The notes under the pieces: generated by a model
Told to the model about the DNA's origin: nothing
What the model saw: the letters and a program-made list of their open reading frames with translations, nothing else
Database searches by the model: none
Shown: piece by piece, positions 22,733 to 34,441 of the stretch
Position numbering within the stretch: position 1 is the first letter of the stretch
Layout of the letters: the number at the start of each line of letters is the position of its first letter
Assembly (NCBI RefSeq): GCF_021155765.1
Contig: NC_060115.1
Span: 9,280,493 to 9,344,492 of the forward strand
Direction: 5' to 3'
DNA length: 64,000 nt
From: Diprion similis
Lineage: Eukaryota; Arthropoda; Insecta; Hymenoptera; Diprionidae
Translations under genes and position numbers: made by a program

Positions 22733-25080
22733 TTTACTTGCCAGAGGTTAATTGGACGCCAGTTCTCGTCTTCCTGCTGTTTGTGGCTGATCGACGAAGA
22801 GACACGTAGCTAGTGACGCTCGTACTGTGAATAAAAATAAATAACTTCCGTTTTAGCTGTTGAATACAACTCAAATACTCGTTAAACGGCCTGACATTTT
22901 AATCAAACAGCTCTTTATTATCTTATACCCATATCCAACCTGTCTCAGCAATTCTCTTTGTACACATATGCGGATCACATATCATGCCAAACAGACTGAT
23001 CACGTGGCCGCGAAGTCATTCGTGATCTGCTCCTCAAGCATGCGCCTCGTCATTTTTCTAACCAGGAACGTATCACCGGGGCGCTACGAGGGGCCCTCAA
23101 CACGATCGAGAGTGCCTCGATCAATTCTCTTGATAATGTTTCGTCTGTGAATATTAGGTAACTTTATTCGGAAAATACAGTTGGGACTTAATCAAGTCAA
23201 ACTTCGTTAAAACTATATCCCTTAAAAATAATAACACCGTGAATTCGAAACAAAAACATTTTTACCGACAAATGTATGTTATTTGTCTAATTTTTATTCG
23301 GAAAATTCAATATTTAAAAATCATCCTGAATAGATTTCAGCCAGTATTTATATATTTTTTAATAATAAATAAGGTATGTTTTACTGGCTTAGTATTTAGT
23401 TTTTTTGATGACTCGAGAAATTGATTGTAAATTAAAAAATTTATACCTCTATTTCTCTGTGCGGAAAGAGAACTGTGATTCATGAAAACGGTATTGTATA
23501 TACTTTAGAGTTATAAAACTGGGCTATTGAGTAATGATTTTGATATTTTTCCATAGTTTCATAACTATTTTAAGGGAACATGCAGCATGGCAGCAATTAT
23601 TCAAATTCAACCTCGAATCGAGTCAACCCACAGGAAAAAGTCTACTGTTAGAAATTATGTTTTGTAGAATTTGACTCAGCGTCGTTTAAAATGAATCGAT
23701 GTACAGGAATGAAAGAAATTTTGCCAAAATACAAGCTATGTCATAACTATAATAGGAACTTACGAAAACGACGCGTCGTTTGCGAAATGTATTTTCATCA
23801 TCGTTAATCAAGTTGCATTTCAAAATAGTATTTTCTGGCTTAGATGCATATTTAAAATGAAATTTTCCCAAACGACACAATGGATTTTGGGAAAATCGGA
23901 GAAAGTAAAAAAGCTTTTACGTAGAAGTTTATCTCGAAGCACTCAATATCGGGCGAATACCTTATACCTGCAGATACCTATAAGGTTGTCGAAAAATATG
24001 CATAGAAATCGTTACATTTTACATGTGATTGAATGTGTTTTTGATACGGATCAAATTCAGTAAAAATCCAGACCATATATTGAATCACTCTGACCCTCGA
24101 GGCTGATATTGCGGTATGATCATTGCTCTATTAGATCCATCGAACGATTATTTGTAATAGTACTCATGCGATCTACTGTAATGATTTCACAAATTCCTAT
24201 AAACCTACGATTTTTCGAACCACAATATCGTCAGGGTCAAATAACACAGGATCAAAAATCGTGACACTACATGTTAGACACTGTGTATGTAGCACCGGGA
24301 TCTGTATTCTATAGATATAGCAACACTACACATGCAATATTCATTTGAGAAATATCTTTCCCAAGACTGCCTCTAGGCGCGTGGCCCTTGGCTGTGGGTC
24401 CGTCAAGCTCCACAGTTCATGCGTGGTTCGTATGCTCAACCATTTTATATGCGCTCACCTTCATATTGCATGTGAATGAAATGAGTTATGTGTATTATAC
24501 AGGACGAAACGTTAAGGTGAATTTAATTTACGCGCGATTTCTATTCGACAGAAAAATGATGTGATCAGGTCGACTGATTTCATAGAAAATCAATCAACCC
24601 GAGAATTTCAGCCTTTTCCTTGCCTTCCGTACAGCATAATTAATGTTCCCGTATACGCAAGAATGTTTTATCTATACGGGGGACCTCGATGCTCGGGTTA
24701 GTTTCAAATATCTAGGATCCTGCACAGCGTATATAGATTTGTGCATACATTCACAAAGCGTCAACAGGTGCTGCAGGCCACCTGGAATTGCATCTGACGA
24801 CAAAATATAGCAATTTAAACTGACTCATCGTCAGATCGCAGACTTCTATAAGATTCCGTCTTAAAAATTATCCAAAGAGTCGACGAAAAATACCCAAGGC
24901 ATGAGTGCGGGTATTTGATCACAGAAAGAGATAATTCCTCGCATATTCGTCGATGAAGCTTGAATTCCGTATGAAATTATCCACGGAGGCGAAATGAGTT
25001 GGAATAAAGTATAGACGAAAAAAAAATTAAACAAAACAACGACAAAAAAAAGAGCATCGGAAGAAGAAGAAAAAAAAAAC
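22733..25080. other. Intergenic region between FAM114A and kibra
   Basis: The FAM114A promoter must lie just above 22733, and I see no TATA box there. The rest is AT-rich with no gene I can support; the 96-codon plus-strand frame at 22860-23150 has no motifs. Poly-A-rich stretches begin at about 25018. Confidence 0.55.
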
Positions 25081-26760
25081 AAAAAAAAAACAAACGAACC
25101 GTGGACACACGTCGCTGCGATGACGGCGTCAGCTAGTAATAGCGGGCGGGTTTATTCGTCCCTGCGTAAGACAGCAGCGAGCGAGGGGTATAAAAATGAG
25201 AAAAAAAAAAAAGAAAAGAAAAAAGAAGAAAACGAAGTATAGAAGAAGAAAAAAAAAAAACGACAAACGTGTTAGCATTCCTCGGCAGGTTGTAGAATCG
25301 GGCCGCAGAGGGCGCAGCGATCGTCGTGTGACGGACAAATCCGCGGCATGTGTGGTAGGCGTATGTGGCTTCTTAGCCTTCTTAGCCGCGTAGTAGGGTG
25401 AGAGTTGCGCCGAGAGTTGCACCTGCCATGAAATTCTCTTATCGTACGGTGGCGCCGTACAAATCGTATCTGAAAATATTCGAATTTCTCGCGTAAAGGG
25501 CAACGGCGGCGCGGCGTTCGGCTTTCTCCGCTGGGATTCGTGCGCAGCGGTCAGAGACACGAGAACCGCGCTTCGTGGTGGGGAGAGATTCCAAAGCGCG
25601 GAGACCGCATGAGCCGAAGGCACCAGGCATGTCTCAAACTCCGAACATGCTCCTAGGTAGCAAGAGCTAAGAGATAGCAAGACGGGTTCACCTTGCTTTT
25701 GAGCCGGTACTCACTTTTTACCCTCTATTATTGAACCTCACGTTCGGCGATTGTTTTCTTCTGTTATCAATATTAAATTCCTCTCCTCGAAACGGTTGTT
25801 TTATTATTATTATTATTATTTATTTATTTTTTTTTTGTTAGTCTTTTGTTTTTTGTTTTCCGCTTTATTCGAAACGTTCCACACTTGGACCGATATCAAG
25901 TTACATACGTTTCTTCTTAGATGTTTAAAACCAAACTACTGTCACCCCGTCAACGATCAACCTTCTACGTCATGGGGGGAGGCAGGGAATCGACGGTTAT
26001 TACAATCGTAATTACGACCACAGAGTAAAGAGGTTCTTATCCGTTCTTTTCTAAACAGTATTACGAAGTATGTGTATAATAAAATCGTCGAGATAGGGTG
26101 GAAAGATCGTCGGAAAGATTCCTCGTGTTTTCTACGGCGGGGGGGCGGGAGGGAGGGAGGGAGGGTGGGCGGGGGGTTGACGGTTCGGTACGTTCGAAAT
26201 TGATGATAATAACAAAACAAAGGAATAAAGAAGGCGAGTAACGAAGAAAAATACTAGTGTTTGAAAGTGTTGGGTGAAGTTGTTCGTTTAAATTAAAAAA
26301 AAAAAATAAAAAATAAAAAAAAAATAAATAAGTAAATAAGAAAGCAAAAAAGAAAAGTGACAGTGCCGAATAGTGTCGAATACGGAGTGTGCAGTGGTGG
26401 CCTTTTACCGGTATACTTAAACACGTATGGTATAATAAAAAGCAAAAAGAAGTTTATTTCTTTGAAATAGAAACGTACTAGCGGTGAAATTTTTTTTATA
26501 GCAATAACTGAGGAAGATAGAGATAGAGAGGGATAGAGAGATAGAGATATGCTTAGGTGTGATGATCAGACGAAGGGTGAACCTAATCCTTGAACGCATA
26601 ATCAAGCGAATGTAACGTCGGGCGAATGAATCTTAAATAAGAGTTTTGATATCGGGAGTCGTCTCGACGACGACGAGGAGGAGGAGGAGGAGGAGGAGGA
26701 CGACGACGACGACTATGTCAATACTCGCATACCGTTCGCGAGGCGTCTGAACGGTGCCGG
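25081..26760. other. Upstream flank of kibra with CpG-rich patches and purine runs
   Basis: GC- and CpG-rich patches (for example 25280-25620) alternate with poly-A/poly-G runs, a (GGA)n tract at about 26679-26700 and a G-rich run at about 26138-26177. Long frames here (such as 183 codons on the minus strand at 25129-25680) are composition artefacts containing poly-Phe from poly-A. This looks like promoter-proximal DNA of kibra, possibly with an untranslated upstream exon. Confidence 0.5.
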
Positions 26761-26761
26761 G

Positions 26762-26830
26762 ATTGGTCGTTCGGGGCGGCGTGACGTCACTCCCGCTCAT
26801 GATAATGAGGTATTCAAGATGGCGGCGGGC
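26762..26830 (+). promoter_or_regulatory. kibra core promoter: CCAAT, GC box, CRE and TISU/YY1 element
   Basis: In order are ATTGG (inverted CCAAT, 26762-26766), GGGGCGGC (26773-26780), the full CRE palindrome TGACGTCA (26782-26789) and CAAGATGGCGGC (26815-26826). The last is an exact match to the TISU consensus SAASATGGCGGC, which overlaps the YY1/Pho site. In mammals TISU sits very near the start of transcription and directs initiation at its own ATG on very short leaders. There is no TATA box. Transcription probably begins a little upstream of 26815, giving the annotated kibra start a leader of roughly 90 bases. Confidence 0.6.
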
Positions 26831-26836
26831 GAGTAG
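26819..26836 (+). CDS. Five-codon upstream ORF starting in the TISU element
   Basis: The ATG inside CAAGATGGCGGC opens a frame encoding MAAGE and stops at TAG (26834-26836). It has A at -3 and G at +4, a strong context. If the transcript includes it, this short frame would be translated before the kibra start 68 bases further on and could damp or gate kibra translation. Confidence 0.45.
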   Translation: MAAGE

Positions 26837-26880
26837 CTAGTGTTTTACGTGTGTGTGATACCAGTTGGTGATACCTTTGG

Positions 26881-27031
26881 ATGGATTTAGAGCTAAGTGA
26901 AATATGCCAAGGAGAAGAAATGGGGAGATACCGCTTCCGGACGGCTGGGATGTCGCCAGAGACTTCGACGGAAAGGTATATTTCATCGATCACAACACGA
27001 GGAAGACAACTTGGATCGACCCGAGAGACAG
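26881..27031 (+). CDS. Upstream ATG opening a frame that overlaps kibra in +1
   Basis: The ATG at 26881 precedes the kibra ATG (26904) by 23 bases and is out of frame with it. The frame encodes [18 protein letters not shown]… and is open through the rest of exon 1. When spliced it stays open through exon 2 and exon 3 (356 bases, 118 codons and two bases). Its context is weak at -3 (T) with G at +4. It may be a leaky upstream ORF or a chance frame. Confidence 0.35.
26904..27031 (+). CDS. kibra coding exon 1 (WW1)
   Basis: This exon encodes residues 1-42 and two bases of codon 43, ending at donor GTACGT. It contains the complete first WW domain: [14 protein letters not shown], then [18 protein letters not shown]. 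Both signature Trp residues (15, 37) and the following Pro40 are present, so this domain should bind PPxY motifs such as those in Warts pathway partners. Confidence 0.92.
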
Positions 27032-27177
27032 GTACGTTCGTTTGTGTATATCTACCGCCATTCCCGCCGCGCGTTTTTCTTTTTTTTTCTATCTCTCTCT
27101 TCTTCTTTTTTTTTCTCTCCCCTTTCGTCCTCCATCTATTCGTCATCAATTTATCCGTCTATTCGTCGTCCATCCGT

Positions 27178-27227
<50 letters not shown>

Positions 27228-27496
27228 CACAAACAACGACGAATCGCGGCATCCGCGTGTCCGTTTATCTTCTTCCTACTTCTGCTGGTGGTGCTTCTGC
27301 CGCTGCTGCCGCTTGTCGGCGATGCTGATGTTCTCCTCGTCGTCGCTTCTTGGCTTCGTCGTCGTCGCGAGGCGTGCTCCTTTGCTCGTATTGGTGCGTA
27401 AGTTACTTCGCTCAGCTCCGTTCACACACGCGCGCCGCGCCCGCATTCCATGCAACAGGGCCGCACTTGCTACGCCCGATTGTAACACGGCGAATA

Positions 27497-27529
<33 letters not shown>

Positions 27530-29490
27530 ATACGAATGGAGTTCGTCCTATGCTGGCTTTCCTATCATCGTCCCTTCTTTATTCATTACTTCATTCCTCC
27601 ATTGCCTTTCAACTTTATGCTTGATTTTTTACTTTGTCGTATAGCTACAATCCTCTTTTCAAACTTCGGATATACACGCTTATTATTACGCCTCGCTGCA
27701 GAATTTGTATAACGTTCGAATGGCTGCTCGATTTCGACCCATTCGAATCTCTTGGCACAGTGAGCAATTTTTCTTTCTTTCATTTCTTTATTTCTTTTTT
27801 TTTTTCTAACGTTGATCAATTTCTACGTCAATCTCGACGGTGAATATGTTTCACGTCTACCTGAGTACACGTTACGTTTCGAACGGGTGTTGAAAAAATT
27901 TTTTTAGACGAGTTTTTTTTCGCGTTTTCCTCTTTTCGTCATCTCTCCTTTTCTTTCTCTACTTCTATCTATCTCTCTCTCTCTCTATATATATATATAT
28001 GTATACGCATATATATGTATATATATATATCTGTCTCTCTTTCCACTTGACGTTCAAGGCCACGTGGTTTCACTCCGCATGCCGCGCCGTTTACAGCTGT
28101 TCCCCTAAATTTTTCGACTGTAGATCATACCTAAATCATATTACACACAGCGTAGATATATATGTACAGATTTTAATTATAAACCGAAGTTTTTGCCTTG
28201 GCTCGAATACATCCGGCAATGAGTCGAGATAAACATTCGAATTATATCAACGAGGCTAGGATTGAGTGATTTTATCGTTGCAACGATAGTTTGCATTATA
28301 CTAATTAACGATGCCGCAGGGCAAATCTAAACCAGGATGAAATTAGTAACGTGAACGTAATAGAACGTGAGGGAAAAACGTATTATTGTGCAATTTTAGA
28401 ACGACTCTTAAGGAATCGCCTTTGCGAAATGTGAACATGTTTTGTTTTTCATGGTTCACTAAATTTCAAACAGTCCAAATGTTGCGAAGTAACGATTTTT
28501 TTCTCGACATGCATCGTTGCAGTAACGCGTTACCAACTTCAACATCGTAAACCTAAACCGTGCGGTAAATCAGCACGGAACAACGCGGATTATCGATTGG
28601 AGGAGTATCGGATCTTGATGGTATTGAGTTGATTAGATCGACCGTTCGTATTGCATTACATCTCTATCTAATAAGCTTGTCGAACGCAGTTCGCATGCAT
28701 GCGGATTATTAAAGAACGATTTAGACATCAATGATGGAGAAATATTTTTCGTTTGTCTTCGCGAAGCTAACGGCCAGCGATGATTAGGATGAAAGAGAGA
28801 ATGAAAGAGAAAAAGAGAGAGAGAGGAAAATAATGCGAAAAGCGTAACATTGGGGGTTAAAAAAAATGAATGAAAAAAAAAATAAAAAATAACGCCCATC
28901 GATATTTAGCGAATAAAATGAAATCTTTCTCGAGATCATTAGATAAGCATCAGCAGTGAGCTTATAGTGCATTATATGTATACCTATTTATAATTAATAT
29001 TACTTCCTGGAGTAGTAATTTTTATGCAAAATATGTGTATCGTGCAAATGCAATTATTGTCAAGCTCTGAACTTATGTTATGCAGATAGCTCGGTGTATG
29101 CAAATTTCTGTATAGATAGAAGTTATATGCATTCTTAAATAACCTGCTGCTTATGCTGATGTAGATTAAAGTTGTTCTCGAGATATTGGCGTGTCGCAGT
29201 TTGAAATAATGATCGTGTACAACAATTCTGAGGACAGATCAAGACAAATTTTCTGCACACGCGTCTGTAGTAAATCATCATAATCTTCTTTATTATACCA
29301 ATAGACGGTGAAATTGAAAGAAAAAATATGTCTTTGATAAACGTTACCGCGGTTATTCGTCAACCGTGATACAATTTTTATTCCCCATATAAGCGCACTT
29401 GTATTTTTTCAATGTTTACTCGATCGTTATTCAAGTTTAAACAAATTTGAAGTATTTTTTTTATACGATATTATTGTATACCAATGAAAA

Positions 29491-29535
<45 letters not shown>

Positions 29536-30399
29536 GTATATGAATTACATCGGTTTATGTATTTATATGCAAATTGTTTATTATTCAACGTTTGTGTTGT
29601 TTTTTTTTTTCCTATTTCCCTCCATTTAATTTCACTTCATTTTATTGCCCGCGTATATGTATATACATACACGATGCATGTATAATTCATTTCGGAAGAG
29701 AGAAATTAGCCGGTTAGCTAGACACGCCGGTATAATCACGTATAACTATATTACAATTATAATCCTTCCGCTAGCTCAAAGGAGAATATTATATTCCAAT
29801 ATACTTCTCGAAGCTATCGCTTATGCAGTATACCTGAATCACACGCGAGTTACACACACATACAGATACATACGTACGTAGGTGTACATATAGCGGCATA
29901 TGAATATGATTATTTGAATATACGTGTAACAAGTATTTAGAATATACTTATATATATATATATATATAAACTCGCAAAGCGCCTTGCAGATACCTGCATT
30001 CACCGCGGCGACGAGACGAACCTCGCTTGCACGAGATGCACATAATACTCTACACACGAGAGATTCCTCTTACGTCATCTACACACGCGCAAAGGCCGGT
30101 AAGGCACCGTGTGTGTATGTGTTTGCGTGTGTATAATACACTATAGAGAAAAAGAGAATGAGTAAGGAAAATAAGGAGAGAGAATAATTATTATATCGAA
30201 TGCATAAAATGAATTGAATATTTTTTTCAATTTTTATTTATTTATTCATTCATTCATTTCTACTGTATTTATCGAGATCCCACGTTCTCAAAATTGCGTA
30301 TAATAGGTAAAATTTTATCAGCTTTTTGAAAAATAATATAGAAAAAGAAAAAAGTTTCATAATTTGGTCAGTGGCAAAAGGGGGGATTTTGATCCCTTC

Positions 30400-30432
<33 letters not shown>

Positions 30433-31961
30433 CCTCGTTTCTTAGAGATTTCAAGATCATTTTAATAACATTTCACAAGTATGAAGGAGAAGAAAATCAA
30501 ATTTTATTTTGGAAAGCTGAGGTTTTTTTTTCTTACACGAGAAAATTTATAGTGGCGAAAGAACGCAAACAAAAAAAATCTAATAATTAATAAAATAAGA
30601 ATTATAAAACTAAATCGAATACTCCGTACGATAATTTCGAAAATAACAGGCTAAAAATATCTGTAAAAATTTGGGATGCTATTTTTTGATAAGGATTTTC
30701 AACTCAAAAAATTGCGAGAACATTGACATGTATATACATATGTATATATATATAGGGGATATGCCTCGAGGCGTCTCTTAACCTTCGAATCGCGTTGCGT
30801 GCACTGTTGCACCGATATCTACCTGCAGAACCGCCACCATTCGGTATTTGCATTCGTGGAAATTTGACCTCAATTCCTCGAACTACCGACCTCCATCTCT
30901 GTCTAATACCCGCCACCCACATGCCACCGTATACCTAACCTATATAGTATAATTATGCACCTCGAGACGTATAGATTATGGGATTTATCGAAATTGCTTT
31001 GGATTAATAAATAAATAAATAGAAATCTCTTGAAAAGCAGGTATTTTTTTTATTTAATATAATAATCATTGCTCACTGATTTCTAACAGTAATGGGTTTT
31101 TTTTTTTCACACGATTCACAGAAACTTTTGCAAAAAACGTGCGTATTTTAAATAGCCAAATTCACAGCCTTTGTACGTACGAACGCTTTAGGGTTGATAC
31201 AGAGATCAGTGCTTTGAAGGAGATTTTTATTTATCCATTTTTAAGCAATTTCGGGAACAGCCAACTCAGTATTCGAAACTTTTTTAAGTAAAACCCACCC
31301 CGATGTATAGCGTGTTATGAAGTAATAGATATTTTAAACCGGAGATGGGGAGGAAGTCGGTTGGCCAAAATAGTTGTTCGAAACGCTCGCAGAGTTAGAC
31401 GGACCTCTTAACGGATTCTCTCTCTTTCTCTCTTTCGCCTTCTTCTTCTTGTTCTTCTTCTTCTTTCTCCGCGCTGATCTTGGCACCCCGCGGAACGTCT
31501 TTTGTTGCCCAATTTGTAACCTGTCACTTGTACTTGCACGGGCGGCCAAGCCGAATTTATCATCAAGCTGAATACGAATTAGAAATAAGGAAGTAAGGAA
31601 ACATGATATTGTATATATATATATATGTATAATTTATGAACAAAAGATGCCGTGTCGTATTTTGAAAAGTCATCGACTCTTTCGAAAACGTTCTTACAAA
31701 AATTGCGTACTAATGGTTTTTTCACTGACGTTTCGCTGCTGCGGTAACGACGCTATACTAACTTTAGCCTCGACTATACATATAAGTATCTATGCTTTGT
31801 CGTCTTTATTCGCAACGGAAGATTTTTATAAAACATTATATTCATTCTATCCACAAAAATATTAACTAAATATTGATTTTCGAATGAAATAAATTTCGAT
31901 GTTTCAAATTCTTTAATTTTCTCAATTTCCCACTTTGACTTCTTTACTCTAAGCTTTACCA

Positions 31962-31995
<34 letters not shown>

Positions 31996-32177
31996 AATTG
32001 GCAATTTACCGCTTTCGCAACTTTGCAAATTCGGAATCTCAGCCCCCCCGCCTCATGCCTACTTAATTACTTACATGCCTGCAACGTATCTACGTTTTCG
32101 AATCGTAATGCAGGCGTGGCTACGCGTTGGAATATTGCATACGTGCCACCGCATACCTGGAACATATTTATACTTGA

Positions 32178-32216
<39 letters not shown>

Positions 32217-34400
32217 GGACGGATTCCTCCAGCTCCAACAACGCGAATGAATCGCTTTGCGACTTTATAGTTTATAACTATAACTATAACTGCCGGATCC
32301 CTATGCACACATCGATTATAATATTCTAAGCAAACGAAAACGCGAACGCGAGACCTCGCCTTTGCCTGCAATCCGATCGTTGAAAAATTGCGCAAGAAGA
32401 ATGTCGGAACGTGATTTTCGGTATATATACGTAGCTATATGTGCGCCATATTTACGTGAAATATTCCGCCTATTTCAAACATTATGGAATAATATTTTGC
32501 TCATTCAAGGTTCGATCGAACTCCTAATGTATATAGATAATTTCAACACTTTCATTCCTCATTTCGGTATCCCACTTATTATATTCAACACCTTTTAATA
32601 TCATTATTATATATTATCGATACGTAATGTCTAATTCCGTGATATTGTTAACGTAATTAATCCAACTATACGATCATAATTTTACGAACACGATTAGTCA
32701 TAGTATATAATTGTGTATAATAGGTATATGTAAGACGAATTCAGTCGAGTGAAAAAGTCATCGCAGCAAGAACAATTATATACGTATATATAATATATAA
32801 AAACGTAGAAACGTGCAAAAAAAAAACAATAAAGAATCAATCAATTAACCGATGTCGAATATCGAAATTCGACAAAAAATTTCATCGCTGAAATTCCGCT
32901 GCAGAGATGCAGTTTCGATCGCTAAGCAAGCGAAACAATTCACACCACCATTACTCTCTGGTGTGTCCACGTAACCGTTCAATTCTTACACAACGTGCTT
33001 ATATATATTCTTCTAATAAACAGATTGCTTATACACATATAAGAGAATTACGTTTAGAGCTTAGACGGATGATGTTTCTATTTGATTTTATTTCTGCAAC
33101 ATTGTGTTGACGGAATTGACGTTCTCTTTACAATATTTGTCCGAAGAGTGGGGAAAAGAAAAAAAAAAAAAAAAAAAAAAATGTATCACTCCTACACGTA
33201 GAAAAATTGAATACAAGAAGTAAAATATTAAGAAAGTGGAAAGAAGTAAAGAGGATCAATTACCGCTTTTACACTGTTTGTTTTTGATTTTTGTTATTTT
33301 TTTTTTTTCTATTTTGAAACTGATCGAAACTTTTTTCAATTTTCGTTGTTTCTTGTAAGGGTATAAAAAGAAACGGGAAATTTTGTCGTTGAGCAATATT
33401 ATTGTATGTAGGTATAGCTGGAAATAGGAAAGTCCTGAAAAGTTGGGGAAGCTTACTTGTATACTCAGGGATTTTCTTATAACCGTTGAAAATGGAAAAA
33501 TACAGTCGTAAAAATATTAGATATACTTAAATTTTATACATGTAATTTGAAAAAGAATTTTATGAGTAAAAATTTTACATATTAATAGTACAAGATATAT
33601 ATAGTGAAACGAGATGAACGTTATATATATAGGTACATATAGTATATTCTCGTGCAATAAGATTCCACTAATTTTTGACAAATTTGGAATTTAGTTTAAC
33701 GGGATCTAAAAAAGTTAGCCTCAAATTAATGCGAGCCAAAAAAAAGCTGCGGATGGAAAAAAAAACAGAGAGAAGAAAATATATGCATATCGGAACTGAG
33801 AGAGATTGGGAGAACAAGGAAGATGAGGAAAAGGAGGAAAGAAGTGGGCTTAGCTGTAGCTTCTCGTGTCTTTATAACATACAAGGATTTTTGTTTATGT
33901 TCTTTGATTTTCTTTCACTACGTTCAGGGGTCTGGGGGGCCTGTGTAGATTGGTTGGTTGGTTGGTTGGTTGGTTGGAAACAGTTGATGTCCGCCGATCG
34001 CGGCGAGAGGAGATCCAGGCCTGGAATGTCGGGTTTTACGGGGGAAACAAGACGCATTCCATTCATTCCCCCTCTCCTGCTACGCCTCCTCGGGACACCG
34101 CGCGGTCTTCGGTATAACAAAACTCCTCCGGGAGAGATGCGATTGCCGAGAAGAAGACGAAGAAGAAGAAGAAGAAGAAGAAGAAGACGAAGACGAAGAC
34201 GAAGACGAAGACGAAGACGATGAATTCTAATAATAGATTCGGCCGCCAGATGGTGCGTCGTGACGGTTCATCCGTTCGATGCTTCCTTCGTCGAGATGCG
34301 CGTACGCACACAAACACACAAACGAAGATGCGTGAGGGGCATACCTCTGCCTTATAGGCATATGCGCGTATTTCTCCTCTCTCTTTCTCTTTTTTTTTTC

Positions 34401-34441
<41 letters not shown>

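Larger units (their letters stand above)
27032..34140 (+). other. kibra intron 1, 5' part
   Basis: There is no coding sequence that I can support. It holds a (CTAT)n tract, several (TA)n tracts, a run of 31 C, poly-A runs and CT-rich stretches. The open frames that appear are made by these repeats (Tyr-Ile, Leu-Ser and poly-Phe strings). Apparent transcription-factor enhancers cannot be told from background here. Confidence 0.6.

Noticed and set aside
25129..25680. A 183-codon minus-strand open frame upstream of kibra
   Set aside because: It ends in a poly-Phe stretch from poly-A DNA and lies in CpG-rich promoter sequence; no motif or splice site supports it.
31963..31993. Poly-A run as the tail of a retrotransposed sequence
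   Set aside because: No element body, target-site duplication or gene-like sequence was seen next to it.
33675..34223. A 182-codon frame ending in poly-Arg
   Set aside because: The tail is the GAA/GAC microsatellite read as Arg; the rest is Lys/Arg-rich low-complexity sequence.
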